Part shown: piece by piece, positions 31,938-44,700 of the stretch
How the letters are laid out: every line of letters starts with the position of its first letter
Position numbering within the stretch: the first letter of the stretch is position 1
Assembly: GCA_017506865.1 (NCBI GenBank)
Contig: JAFCMP010000066.1
Span: 1 to 64,000 of the forward strand
Reading direction: 5' to 3'
Source: Tribonema minus
Lineage: Eukaryota > Sar > Xanthophyceae > Tribonematales > Tribonemataceae
Length of the DNA: 64,000 nt
The notes under the pieces: generated by a model
Told to the model about the DNA's origin: nothing
Databases searched by the model: none
Seen by the model: only the letters and a program-made list of their open reading frames with translations
Position numbers and translations under genes: made by a program

Positions 31938-32046
31938 TGTGATCGCGTGGCCTCTGCACGCGTGTCGCCTGCCTACAGACCTACCCTGAATGTTGACCCT
32001 GCGCACACACTGCCCTCTGTGCGACAATACAAGATTGTTGGTCCAG
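31938..32046 (+). CDS. Possible isolated exon
   Basis: An acceptor, cttgttgtgcag, ends at 31937, and a gtga donor follows at 32047. Only one frame is open: CDRVASARVSPAYRPTLNVD, then a Pro/Leu stretch ending VRQYKIVGP. Composition looks protein-like and the other two frames have stops. I found no neighbouring exon that continues it, and I do not recognise the family. It may be an exon of an unassembled gene or a relic. Confidence 0.25.
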
Positions 32047-32199
32047 GTGATTTGATGTTTTTGGGGTGATTTCTGCCTTTCTGTGCTTGCTTGCCAACAC
32101 TCACATGTGCCGAACTGTTCAATCGTTGCAGCAAGAAGCTACCTCTGCTTGCTTAATTTCAAGTAGTGCAGCTGATGCATTTGCAATGCGCTGGTCAGT

Positions 32200-33335
32200 G
32201 ATGTACTTTCTATTAATTGTCGCTCAGGGCGCGAAGAAGCCCAGATGAATGGTATATAAAGCTTGCAGTGCTGTACGGAATCTACATGTCGTGTGTCAGT
32301 GATGTGTACCTGTGGACGGTTCAATGTTATTTGTAGCGCATGCAACCACCACATGTGGTAATGTGCTGATAATGTAAACTGCGGATTCCATTGGCTTCGT
32401 TGCACATAGTTCAGCTCAGGCTGGGCAACATAGTCCGTCGGATTCATATGACGGCGTCTCGTAGATAATGTCTGATGCTTGGGAAAACAGCGGCAGAGGG
32501 CTGCGTAGGTTTTTCGAGGCCTGACATTTATTTACTTTATAAATAAACTTTGATGGTGCAGAAACAGGATGGCGCTCCGAAGGGCGCATAGAAGCGATTG
32601 ACACTTCTACGGTCGCCACCGCTCGGCAACTCCCTTGGCATTGCCATTGCCATGGCGTCTCCTCATTCACTCAACAGCAGACGCAACAACGCGCCAAACA
32701 GGGGCGCGCCACCATTGCACCAGCATGTGAATGAATTGCGAAACTCAAGTGATCTACCAGCTGCATGGAGGCTCTTGGCCAATGACGAAGCAAAATGCAA
32801 CTCACTGTCCTTTTTATTAATTCTCGCTCCGGGCGTGAAAAAGCCCAGATGATGGTCGAACTTGATGCTGCTGTACGGAATCTACATGTCGTGTGACTTC
32901 TGAAAGTGTCTCAACGACAACCACTCAAACGCCGACGCCGCCAAATGGCATCTCGGGATCCTCCCCTGCGTCCTCCTCCATGTGCCCCCCCCCCCCTGGA
33001 TTGTGCCATGTGTGTCATGACACGGCCAGAGTACGCCATGTGGGGCGCTGCCGACAGTGCCGAGCGTAAGCGCGCCAGGGCGATGCCCTTAAGAGCTTTA
33101 GGGCGCGCTCCTCCGGGCACTAACATCCTCCTGGCATACTCCGTCGCCACAGCCTCCAGCAGCTTCCGCCCCTGCTCCCCGATGTACTATGCTCTGGTGC
33201 AGGCATCTCAGAGCTTGTACTTTTTATTAATTCTCGCTCAGGGCGCGAAAAAGCCCAGATGATTGGCATCTAGCTGTAAGGAATCTACATGTCGTATGAC
33301 AGTCTGAAAGTGTCGCAACGACAACCACTTGTACG
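32200..33335 (+). repeat. Cluster of three dispersed-repeat copies
   Basis: Heads of the form ttattaattctcgctcaggg-cgcgaaaaagcccagatga occur at about 32208, 32813 and 33220. Each is followed within 10-45 bases by ggaatctacatgtcgt. The middle copy is long and matches 1056-1375 in reverse. The copies are close direct repeats, with a 24-base fragment of the head also at 18945. The head resembles a 3' splice site (ttaat, pyrimidines, cag). Confidence 0.8.
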
Positions 33336-36000
33336 TCCGAGTGGCACTGTAGCACCAGCGCTGCAGCGGGCTGAGCCAACTTCTGTCTTCAAAATTGCGA
33401 CTTTCATGGAAATCAGCCTCAGACAATTCACTCGTGACTGGCATCATGATGGACTGGTCTAGGACTTATGCACAGCAGGCAAACCAGGTCGGAACGCAGT
33501 GTGTGTGTGTACTCTCAGCAGCAGAGCCCCTGGACCGCTCCAATGAATAATGCCTTGTTCGGTGCCATGTGTGTAGCAAGGTGGATTAACGGGGTTGGTT
33601 TCTGCCACAGTCTGCGTCTGCAGGTGCCAGCAGGTGGTCTCTGGTCCCAGTGGCCATATTAGGAACCAGCTCAATAGGCTATACCAGGAAAGTGAAGCTG
33701 TACTGTATGAGATGGTGATGTGAGTACAAATGCAACGTTCATCACACGATGCCATGATTACAGTCAGGCGCCCCCTGAGTAATCATTGCAGTACCACCAA
33801 AACGTGTTGGCTGAAGTGCGTGCATTAGCAGGCCTTGACAAGGGTGGCCGCGCATGCACATCGCTTGCAGCAGACAACTTAATCTTGAAGAGTCTGCTGC
33901 AGAATGTAGCATTGAGAGACCAAGAATGACATGCACATCACCAAGACAGTAGATGATACAGAACACGACTCTGGGGAAAGAACGGGCACTTACAAGCGCA
34001 GTAAGGTACGGGTTACAGGCACTCACAATACAATTGTGCAGCGTGCGCACTGCACAGGCAATTGAAGCATACGCAACAGGCACATGCGTTATTGGATACT
34101 CATTGACACAGTCTGTTTCTCGTGCATGTACTGATATGTACAAGAGGCACTCGCGCACCCGCTTGTGGCGTATCTGTCTAGCTCTTGTACACGCTCATGT
34201 ATGTACTTCTACAAGAGGTGCATGTTATGTTGCACACCCGTCTGTGTATGGGGGAGAGCTGGAGCGTGTGAGCTCAATGTACAAGGGCACTTACTTCCGC
34301 ACCCTATGGGCATCTACAAACTTCAACATGAAGTTACAGTTGCAGTTGCCTGCCTGCCCGCCTCTCAACGATATCTGCTTCCATCACTGCTGCCGCTGCT
34401 CAACAGTTGAAGTTCAAACGCCCCCCCCCTCATCGCTCAGCAAGTCAGTGTCCACAAACCCCCAATCTCCAAGCGAACGTGGTAATGTACCAGTTCAGCC
34501 CTAGCGTCGGCTGTATGCTCATGGCGATAAAAGGTCGCCAAACATGGCACTACCGCCGACACTGCGGTGCATATGACTTAATGGCAGTCACATGCACCAT
34601 TAGACATGAACGATGCACACACGCCAGCGAGACAAAAGGGTGTTGACTCCGGCTTGTCCGTTGGAGTTGGCGGTCCGCCATGAAAGCCTCTTCCGGTGTG
34701 TCGCCGCTGCTGTTCCGGATAGCTGTCATGCAGACGTACAGACAAACAAATGGCACAAACGCCAGGGCGGGTTGGATGTATGAGTATGATGCTCGCAGCA
34801 TTGCTGATTTACGGCAGAAAAAGCAAGAGCTAGTTTATCAAGGCAGCACCGCTATACATGGAAAACCGCTAATAAGACTACTTGAGAAGGCCCTCGTTCA
34901 TGCTGTGTAAGTTGGCGCGCATACATACAGATGAGTGTACTGACTCAAAGTACCCAACGCTGGCACTGAGCAGCAAGCAGAAAAAGGAATGGGCAACGTA
35001 TGAATTGCATCAAATGCCCCTGCTGTCAAGCAGGACACACACCATGTGATGACAAATCTGTTGATGCTAAGCATATACATTGACATGAGCCCGCAGTGTG
35101 GCATGTTCGACTGGCGTGTTGAAATACAAGTACTTCAAGCAATATTGGTGTCGCCATGTATGTGACCTTTCAAGACCGCCAAGTACATGCCTACACAGAG
35201 CTAATTGCAGTGCACAAGCAGATCTACTTGGGGACTGCAATGCTGACCTGATATTGTCAGTCGCCAGCAGACATGGCTCCAGCAGTCGATTTGGGCCAGG
35301 AAACCGCATGCCCCTGACCCCCTTTATTAAGGCTGGTTCTTCTGCCAGTACCATGTGGCATCGCTCCGTAAACGTCACACGTGCATTTGTGCATGACGAT
35401 GCTCTTCGCGCCAGTGTTGCTGTGCGCAGGTGCTGCGGCCGTTGCCACATGCTGAGCACTGTTACAATCGGCGTAGCTGTTGTCGATGCTATCGTGCGCA
35501 GTATCGCTGATGCGACGTGTGCCTCCCTGTTGATGTTCCACAGCATCCCCTGCACGATGCAGCACAACAATTGCTCTGGGTGTAAGACATCACTGTGAGA
35601 ATTTATGGCCAACTCATTCAAGTACTCCAACTCAACAATATTGGGAACTTGTGGCTGACTACATGGCAATCACAGAGACATGTCAGATTGACCACAAATT
35701 GACTCCATGGCTGTCACAGGAACACATCGGATTGCGAGTGAGTGGGGGCTCTTGGCAGCGCTCACACGCTGCTGGATGCTTGTGAACAGGTGCAGCTGGA
35801 GCGAAAATCTCAGGCAGGTCATTATGACATCTATACGCGAGTAGCCTTCTTGCAACTAGCAGTGTGGACCCATGGAATGACAGATAGCAGTAGCTCACAG
35901 GTTGCGATACTGCCTCACCTGTTTCTACTGCGTCCTGTACATCTGTTTGGTGGCACCCCCCCTCGCCAGCTGGCTGCCATCTCCTCATCAGCATGAAATT
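33336..36000. other. Stretch without a supported gene
   Basis: Open frames of 160-200 codons overlap on opposite strands at 35067-35669; the minus one has no ATG at its start and neither resembles a known family. No convincing exon with matching phases was found. Scattered acttgaagt/acttcaagt motifs are present. Confidence 0.4.
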
Positions 36001-36029
36001 GCCACGCTTGAATAATTACATTGCCCTCG

Positions 36030-36090
36030 ATTCAGCAGCAGCGGCCGCCGCCACCGTCGCTACCTCCGCTGCCTCCGCTGCTGCCACCGC

Positions 36091-36121
<31 letters not shown>

Positions 36122-36995
36122 GCCGCAGCCGTTGCCGCCGCCGCCGCCGCTGCCGCCGCTAAACAGCAGCATTAAATTGCACCTGAGGTGCCTGTCCCGC
36201 CATGGCAGCATCGCCGCTGATGCGCCCTTCTCCCGGTGCGGCAGCAGCAGCGCCAGTGGCACACATCGCACCGCCTGTGCCTGCGCTGGTGCTGCTGCTG
36301 CTGCTGCGAGTTGCTATTGCCGCGTGTTCCGCCATACGTGGTGCGGAGCATGGCCATGCAGCAGCGATATGCGCTGTGTGCATCAGCCTGATACTCTAGT
36401 CTCCCTTTGCTACCGCCGCTGCTGCTGCTGGTGCTGCCTGCTCCGCTGCGTGCTGACTTCTCCGCTGAATTCCCCCCTTCCCATGGCCTCCTCTGCTGCG
36501 ACAGGTATACTGAAACAGCTGTTGTCTCCGCTGTCACCTTGCTGCGCCGCTGCATGTAGACACAACCAGCTGCAGCTGCCGCCGCTGCTGCTGCTGCTGC
36601 TGCTGATGAGGCTGCTGCTGCTGAGCCGTTGGCAACACCGACAGCGGAGACTCCGCCACTCTCCTGAGCAGCGCAACGGCGGCGGTAGCTGCAGCAACGC
36701 CCTGAACGTTGCGTCCGCCATATGGCTTTTGCGCTCTCCGTCGAGGCGGCAGCAGTGCCGCCACCGCCAAATACGCCAGCGCCAGCACTCCCCTGAAATC
36801 CGCTCCCTGCCCTCCATGGACCGCCCGGCCCGCTGCTGTCCTAAGCGTTCATGGTGATCAGCGGACGGAACATGCTTGCACCGCCGCCGCTGCCGCTGCC
36901 GCTGGCGCTGGTGCCGCTGCTGGCGCCGTCGTCGCCATCGCAGTGCGCAGCTGCCGCCGCCGCCGCCGCCACCGCGGTCGCTGAATGGGATTTCG
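36030..36995. repeat. Trinucleotide-rich low-complexity region
   Basis: Dense gcc/gct/gca triplet runs, longest at 36037-36165, with ctg runs at 36290-36306 and 36582-36622. All six frames therefore read as poly-Ala, Pro, Gly, Ser, Leu or Arg. It lies just beyond the stop of the minus-strand gene at 37002 and may be its 3' untranslated region. Confidence 0.8.
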
Positions 36996-37001
36996 GTGCT
37001 A

Positions 37002-38306
37002 CTACCAAGGGACCTCCTCAATGCGGCGGTGGCGACGTCGGCTCTGAAAGCGGCTCGCTGCTGCCGCGCGGCGCCTACCCGCTGCTGCCATGGAGTCGGG
37101 AACCACCACCGCCTCACCGTCGGGCAGCAACGGCTCAGCGGCAGCAGCAGCAGCAGCAGCAGCAGCATGGTCGCTCAAGCTGTGCAGCAGTGACCCCCTG
37201 CCCTCCACTCGCCTGTGAGGCACCCGTCGCAGCCTGGAAATGTGAGTGTTTGCCGCCCTCCTTGGCTCAACATGCTGCACCTGATGCACCTGTGCAGGTA
37301 CGCTGATCGCTGGCACCGGCGGTGCCCAGAAAACAGGCGGCGGCCAGGGATAAGCGTTGTGCTGCAGCAGCAAGGGCGTGAACGACTCCGCAAAGGCACG
37401 GAACGCCATGCTGCGCTGGATGTAACCTGTAGCAAGAGCCTGCAGTTCATCTAATGTCTCCTGTGGAACCGGCACCGCGCGGCTGTCGATCGGCTGCCGG
37501 CGCACGTTGACGTAGGGCTTCATCCACTGCACCAGTGGCACGCAGCGCGTGTCTCTCACAAACTTTTTCAAGCACACCGCAATGTTTAAGCCAATGATGT
37601 GCATCCTCCACGCCCGAGGCACCAGCTCTACGATTGTGGCTACCCTGTCAGGTGCATCCGCAGCGAGGCTGTTCACTGCCGCCATGCAACCCACCGTGAT
37701 CTCTTCCGTGATGATGAGAGAGTCGCGGATACCCATGATCAGCTCCAGACGCTCTCTGGCTGTTGTCTGGTCCCAGGGTGATGCTTGTAGGGCTGGATAG
37801 ACCTGCATCACATAGCTCGGTATCCACTCCCAACTGCTCTTGCGGCGTCGGTGAGCCAACGTCGCCTCACGGATCGCCGCCAGCTCTTCCTGAGGTAGGC
37901 TGACTGGCTGGACCCGCAGAAAACGGTTCAGGTAGTGGTACGTGTCCTGACACGATTCCAGCAGGTGGTGCACCTCGGCAAGGACTCCTGCTGCCACGCT
38001 CTCCAAGTCCGTGTCTGCATGCACCTCTGGCGCCCCGTCGCGTGTCAGGACGTCTCGCACGTACTGGCTGGCGCTGTCAATCACCTCTCCTTGCATGACG
38101 CAACGCTGTAACACCAGTTGGATCCACTCTGCGTCGACTGGAGCATCGCAGGCCCATGACGCTGTGCGGGTGCTGGACTTCGTCTTCAACAGCAGCTTGC
38201 GTCGCTGACGCTGAGCCAGCCCCCGTTTGATGCGGCGAGGCAGGTACCAGGCTGCGCCCACCAGGCACACTGCCGCGCCGGCGATAGCCGTTCGGCTCAC
38301 CACCAT
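37002..38306 (-). CDS. Unrecognised protein with N-terminal membrane anchor
   Basis: A single uninterrupted frame of 434 residues begins at ATG 38306. Residues 5-22 (RTAIAGAAVCLVGAAWYL) form one hydrophobic segment followed by a strongly basic stretch (PRRIKRGLAQRQRRK), typical of a signal anchor with a positive flank. The middle is a soluble, helical region with few low-complexity runs (for example LESVAAGVLAEVHHLLES, ITVGCMAAVNSLAADAPDRV). The C-terminal 100 residues are Arg/Ala-rich with a poly-Ala run from a CAG/CTG tract at 37138-37166. I do not recognise a family; peroxisomal or mitochondrial outer-membrane anchoring is possible from the N-terminus but unproven. Its first 36 codons are duplicated upstream. 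It is divergent from the p28 gene, with 403 bases between the two ATGs. An intron cannot be excluded. Confidence 0.7.
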   Translation of the reverse strand: MVVSRTAIAGAAVCLVGAAWYLPRRIKRGLAQRQRRKLLLKTKSSTRTASWACDAPVDAEWIQLVLQRCVMQGEVIDSASQYVRDVLTRDGAPEVHADTDLESVAAGVLAEVHHLLESCQDTYHYLNRFLRVQPVSLPQEELAAIREATLAHRRRKSSWEWIPSYVMQVYPALQASPWDQTTARERLELIMGIRDSLIITEEITVGCMAAVNSLAADAPDRVATIVELVPRAWRMHIIGLNIAVCLKKFVRDTRCVPLVQWMKPYVNVRRQPIDSRAVPVPQETLDELQALATGYIQRSMAFRAFAESFTPLLLQHNAYPWPPPVFWAPPVPAISVPAQVHQVQHVEPRRAANTHISRLRRVPHRRVEGRGSLLHSLSDHAAAAAAAAAAEPLLPDGEAVVVPDSMAAAGRRRAAAASRFQSRRRHRRIEEVPW

Positions 38307-38612
38307 CGTCTCGCTGTCAGTTGTCTCTGTGTGCGTTTCTCGGCCGTTTCTACTTGAAGTTTGTTTTCTTTTGTTTCAGGGTGACCTCATGTGTGCGCAT
38401 GAACTTTGCGTCGCTGACGCTGAGCCAGCCCCCGTTTGATGCGGCGAGGCAGGTACCAGGCTGCGCCCACCAGGCACACTGCCGCGCCGGCGATAGCCGT
38501 TCGACTCACCACCATCGTCTCGCTGTCAGTTGTCTCTGTGTGCGTTTCTCGGCCGTTTCTACTTGAAGTTTGTTTTCTTTTGTTTCAGGGTGACCTCATG
38601 TATGCGCATGAA
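38197..38612. repeat. 209-bp tandem duplication covering the minus gene's start
   Basis: 38197-38405 and 38406-38612 are near-identical direct copies. I see gttcggctc versus gttcgactc and catgtgtgcg versus catgtatgcg. Each carries the start codon and first 36 codons of the minus-strand gene plus its upstream sequence. The outer copy has its own ATG (38515) but reads into a stop at 38387-38389, giving a 42-residue peptide that would share the membrane anchor. Confidence 0.95.
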
Positions 38613-38709
38613 CTTCCCGACGTAACCGTCAGATCCGTTTTCTTTTCATTTTCACAGATCATAGCAATCAGAGGAGTGTTCAAGGAGCCGCGAACTGGAA
38701 GCAGCAAGG
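38307..38709. promoter_or_regulatory. Divergent promoter region of the anchor protein and p28
   Basis: Both start codons face away from this 403-base gap, so regulatory DNA should be shared. Most of it is the tandem duplication. Two pyrimidine-rich tracts ending in cag (ttcttttgtttcag at 38366-38379 and 38575-38588) and one ending ttttcacag (about 38658) could be acceptors of a 5' untranslated intron of p28. No TATA box was identified. Confidence 0.5.
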
Positions 38710-41700
38710 ATGAATGCGCCGCCTCACAGCTCGCTAGTGAAGTATGACACACCAGTGCTCGTGAGCACCACACAGGGGAAGAAGGGCAAAGGAAAAGCGC
38801 AACAATCAGGTGACGTGATCTATGCTTGATAGTGGTCTCATAGTACATGCCACGCCATAAGAGTAAGAGTGCCGTCGGTTGCCGCCAACAGCACTAACTA
38901 TACTCATGTCAGCACAACGGCCAGGAATTCTGGCTGTAGACCGTGGACTTTGTTCAGATACTTCAAATACCAGCCTGATCGATGTCCATGCACGATTGGT
39001 GCTGCTTGAGCCAGCATTTGTTGAAAGGCTAGCTTTCTAGACTTGAGTGAGCGAGATGTGCTTGTAGGCACAGTAATAGCCTGATGCTGGTGTAAAGTAC
39101 ACGTGCATGCAGGAGCATTGGCGAACTGACGAACTGGCCAGTTGTGCGGAGAGTCTACACGTTGAGTTTCACTCCAACTCCAGCTTTTATGCGCAGTGCT
39201 TGATCCATCTGATTGATGAAGTTTAGTATGAGCCCCCCCACTTTTTTCTGATAAATCTGTATTTGTGCAGTAACAACGACATCATTCCGCACTCAGAAAA
39301 GGACAGCTGCGGGCTCGGTCCGCGCTTTGCATTCAGACCTCCCACCGCTTACAACAGACACACCGTTCCTCTAAGGGCTTTCTTCCTTTCACAATGCTCA
39401 GCAGTGCATCACAATGTTTCATGCTGCAGCGCATTTTGGCGGCTGTTGGCTGGCTGCCAGCATTCAGTGTGCACAACAGCTTGCTCTGCAGCTACCCCTG
39501 ACCCCTCACGAAAGCCAGTGCAACTGATGACATCACTTACGCACTGATGAATAGTCGTCTGGCCCGAGCAAGGTGTGGACTTGTACTGAACAAGTGTGCA
39601 CCTTGTGCTCATGCATTGCTCATGCATGCATTCAAGTCAACAGGAGTGCTTCATGGTCGTTCTGCAGGCGCCAGAACTCCGAAGCACAAACGATCTCGTG
39701 CATGTGTAGCTGGAGCAAGATGCACACAGTATGTAGCTTGCCAACATCGTAAAAAGACCGTGCATACGGAAATGGCCATTGACATTCTCCTGTGGTGAGG
39801 CGTAGTCTTTGGCAAGCGGCATGCTCTCAATACCTCATTTCATTGCAGTATGCCAGCTGAGGGTTGCCATGCGCAGAATCGCGCCACTGCTGGCAAATTT
39901 CAACGAATCTTTTGTCGCAGCCTTTCGGCTTTGCCGCAAGTTTTCACTTCACCATAGCAGCAGTTGATAGCCCTACGCTCTCTGCAGTGTCTGTTGCCAA
40001 ATCCAGGTCACAAGTCCACGTTCATTCTTTCGAGTATACAATCTCATACTTCAAGTATGCATTTCGAGTTGGAGCACACAGTCGACCTGTCTTGGACGCC
40101 GTCACTTGCGCATACTTCGAAGTATGAGTACTACCTGGTACTCACGCGCATGCAAACTCCAGAGTACATAACCCATGAGTACTACCTGGTACTCACGCGC
40201 ATGCAAACTCCAGAGTACATAACCCTGTGGTACTGTGTGTCAAAGTACCTCTATGGGCAGATCTGGATCTCAGCGTTGTTGCCGTACACCCCGTCATCAC
40301 ATTGAATACACTGTCACGTGCAAGTTGAAGTACCTCTACTAACCCTACGCATGCTCAGTGGGGAGGACAGCTACTGAAATCATGGCACTAGTGCGTGAAT
40401 TGCACCAGCGCTTCCAAGACATCTACTATCCTGCGGTGTCTCTGTTTCCAGACAGACAAGCAGTCTATATTGCTGCCACACCGCAAACGCTCGTGTGAGT
40501 TCAGCAATCACCTGCCCCCTCGTTTTGCATATCTATGAGAAGCAGACGGCGGAGATAGAGGCCATGCGGAACTCAACACTGTGCTTCTTGGAAAATTCTT
40601 GCTTTCTTTTGTTTTCCTCGAGGTTAGCTTTCTTGTACATCCTTCCAAAGTTTCATTTGGCAGACGTGACACCCGAGAGGCATGCTCTGCCAGCCACATA
40701 TGACTAGGTTGTTAGCCCCAAATCAGCCCTAAATGTCGACATGTGTTCTGCTGTTCTCGTCTGGCAGGCCTGGAGAAGCAGACGACGCAGACAGAGGACA
40801 TACTCAACTCTATACTGCCGCCGCGCGAGTGGACTTCAAACGGGCAGCTGTGGGTGCAGTATGTGTCCAGCACTCCCGCAACGCGGCTTGATATCATCAA
40901 CCTTCAGGTACATACCTACTCTGTGTGTGCTGAGCACTGCTTACCCGCACTCAACATCATTCATGCTTACGAACGCGTTTTGAGTACTGTTACCGTATAC
41001 CCGACAACATTCAGCTGTGTGTGCAGTATCACTGTCAGTACGTGTCCAGCACTCCTGCAACGCGGCTTGACATCATCAACCTTCAGGTGCATACCTACGT
41101 GTGCTGAGCATTTTGTTCTTGCTCTATACATCACTCATGCTCACGCACACGTTCTGAGCACTACTACCATATACGCATCAATACTCAGCTGTGGGTGCAG
41201 TACGTGTCCAGCACTCTTGCAATGCGGCTCGACGTCATCAATCTTCAGGTACCTACGGTGCTGTGCACTTATTAGTAACTCGACTCACTCTACAGCATCA
41301 GCATGCGTTGATGCTGAGCGCTGCTTGCCGTATCCCTACATACCACACGCCTCTACATAATACCCTTTAGGCGCCTGTATTGAGCGCTGTTCATAGTACA
41401 CCAACGAGTATACGCGGCTCGGCGTCATCAAACTTCAAGTACTTGCGCTGAGCGCTGTTGAACTACTAGCGCACCAGCTTCATGCCTCATCGGAGATTTT
41501 ATTGCTGAGCAGTGTTGCATTGCGCAGCTCGACATCATCGTCCTTCAAGTATCTCTGTGCGCTGTGCGCGGGGCGCTACAAGCAGCGTATCTAATGTATG
41601 CCTGCCGCACACTCCTTTACATCATACCGTTTATGATGGCGATTAAGCACCCTTTAGCAATCAAGTACCCTCTAGGTGCGAGTGTTCCGCAAAGTCTGTA

Positions 41701-44700
41701 CGGCTCGAGTACATCAACTTCCAGGCTTTTTTTCGGCTGAGCTGTGGTGTGTCGGCTCGGCATCATCAACTTTCAGGCACCTATGTGCGCTGTGCGGGGG
41801 GCGCTACAGCCAGCGTGCCCAACGTATACCGGACACACAGCTCCACACATTCAAACTTTGAATGCTTGCACTTAGCGTTGTTGACACTACATGAGCCACA
41901 TGCCTCATCATTCGGGTACCTGAGCTGAGCACTGTTTGCAGTACACCGGCCACACAATGTTATAAATAAACATCGATACCCCTCAGGTATCACTGCTAAG
42001 CGCTTCACTGTTCGGAAGGGTCCGAGAATCTCATGTGTTCACTCTTGATGTCACTCCCGAGCAGGAGCAGCTGGACCACAAACTGCAGCAGCGGCAGGCG
42101 CGCGAGACGGGTATCTGCCCCGTGAGGGAGGAGCTCTATGCGCAGTGCTTCGACGAGCTCATTCGCCAGGTACGTACACTTCAAGTGTATGTTGACTTCA
42201 AGCGCGTGACAAGTGTGTTGACGACTTGATTCGCCAGGCGGACATGACAAGGATTGCATCGGAAGCCCCGGTCAGGGGGGAGCTTCACCGGCAATGCTTC
42301 GGCGAGCCCATTTGCCAGATGCGCGTACTTCAAGTGTATGCTCTACTTCTTCTGTTGAGCATGACTTCTTGAAATTGAACCCCCCCCCACCTACCCCCAC
42401 CCACCCTCCCCGCCCCGCAGACACACACACACACCAGGTCACCATCGACTGCGCGGAGCGCGGGCTCCTGCTGCTGTGCATGCGCGACAAGATCCACATG
42501 ACGGTGGCAGCACTGCCCTATATCATCAGCTGAGCACTGCCACCTAACCCTCACCCTAACCCTAACCTAACCTAATCTTAACTCTAACCCTCGCGCGCGC
42601 AGGTCACCATTAACTGCGCGGAGCGCGGCCTGCTGCTGCTGTGCGTGCGCGACAAGATCCACATGACGGTGGCGGCATACCGCGCACTGCCCTATATCAT
42701 CCGCTGAGCGCTGCCGTAGCCCCCCACACACACACACCCTAACTCCCTCCCTACCCCCTATGCACGCAGGTCACCATCAACTACGCGGAGCTTGGGCTCC
42801 TGCTGCTGCGCGTGCGCGACGAAATTCACTTGACAGTGGCGGCGTTGCCCTTGTCATCCGCTGAGCGCTGGCACCTGACCCTACAGTAACCCTAACCCTA
42901 ACCTAAGCAACCCAAACCCAAACCTAACCCCTCCCTCCCCCACATTCAGGTCACCATAAACTGCGCGGAGCGAGGGCTCCTGCTACTGCGCGTGCGCGAC
43001 GAGATCCATATGACGGTGGCGGCGTACCAGACGCTGTACGAGAGCAGCATCGCGTTCGGCATGCGCAAGGCGCTCATTGCGGAGCAGCGCAAGGCCGAGA
43101 TGCATGCGCGCATTCGCCAGCTGCGCGAGGACAGGGATGACCTGGAGGCGAGGGTGGCTGAAATGGCAGACAAGTGAGCCAAATCACCACTTCAAGAAGT
43201 ATATGTCAAGAATGTAGTAGAGATGCACGCGCGCATTCGCCAGCTGCGCGAGGACAGGGATGATCTCGAGGCACGCGTCGCTGAAATGGCAGACAAGTGA
43301 GCATGCAAATCCCTAAATGTATATACAGATGTGAACTACATCAACGAGTAGTGCCTCCGTACAAATATGTATGGCACGTGTGTATGGTGTGGAGGCACGC
43401 ATCGCGGAGACGGCAGACAAGTGACTTTCAGTATACTCACAATTAGTTAATTAAAAAAAATAGCATTACCATGTAAGCATGAACTGATGTGTTTATCTAT
43501 GACAGCGACCTGGAGGCGCGCATCCGGTATGGCCGACAAGTGAGCATACACAACAAACAGTATACAAACTCAAGACTAGGAAATGTGGCAAGTAAATGCT
43601 TCAAGCATACTCACATGTCTCGGTTCAAACGTACAGTACATGCATGTAATAGTGCATGCATGTATGTACAACCTGGACGACACGGATGACCTGGAGGCAC
43701 GTTGTTTGCCGAGATGATCGAACATTGTGCAGAGAAACAGGTGCTGGCAGCTATTGACTGCATGTACGCACCGAAGCGGTCAGCCCCCCTTGCAATGTCG
43801 GTCGCCACCAGTCCGAGAGACCATGCAACTTCAATAAAAGGTGTATAAATTCCATACGCCTGTGCGTTGCCGTCTGCTGCCACTGCCAGGTGCGAGCAGA
43901 TACAGAGGAGGGAGGTGGAGCGGCGAGCGGCGGATGAGCGGGCGCACCAGGACGAGGTATGTATGTATGGTATCACATAGCATGGCAGGGTATGTATTGC
44001 TGTGGCAAAGCGGTAAATGTACTTCTATGGTATGGTTCTACGTAGTATGGTAGGGTATGTATTGCTGTAGCGGATGAGAGGGCGCACCAGGATGAGGTAT
44101 GTGTGTATGGTTTGACATAGTATGGTAGGATATGTTGTAGGTATGCTTGATATGCTATGTACAGTAATGGTATGCAAAGGTATGGTACGGTATCATATAT
44201 ATTGACGTATGGTAGCGTATGTACTCTGTGGCAAGCGGCGGATGAGAGGGCACACCAGGACGAGGTATGTATGCATGGTGTCACATAGTATGGTAGGGTA
44301 TGTATTGCCGTGGCAAGCGGTATGTATGGTATGGTTCGACAAAGGGTATGTATGGTATGGCAAGCGGCGGATGATATGGTATGGTACGGTATGCATGTAT
44401 ACTGTGGCAAGCCTCTGATGAACGGGGCGCACCCGCACGAGGTTTATATCGTGATATGATGTGACGCGGGTTGTATGTTGTAATAGGTAAGGTATGGCAT
44501 GTTATGGTAGGTATGCTATGGTATGTTGTGACAGAAATAATAAGCACCAAACTTGAGGTATGCTTATATGCTTATTCAAGTGCGCGGAATGTATGCATGC
44601 GTGGTTGAGAGATGCTTCGCGTGCTGTCACCTCCTGCTGTCTTTTGAATGGAGCACTTTTCCGCAATGTCGCTCCTGTCTGAGCATGCTGCTGCACTGAA

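Noticed and set aside
35067-35669. 200-codon minus frame and overlapping 166-codon plus frame
   Set aside because: They overlap, the longer one lacks an ATG at its start, and neither shows splice context or family resemblance.
36032-37168. Several long Ala-, Pro-, Gly- or Leu-rich frames
   Set aside because: They are six-frame readings of triplet repeats; only the minus frame 37002-38306 has normal composition through most of its length.
42438-42865. Truncated exon-4 copies of p28 as mutually exclusive exons
   Set aside because: Each lacks a donor, breaks before the essential second half and runs into a stop, so none could replace the full exon.
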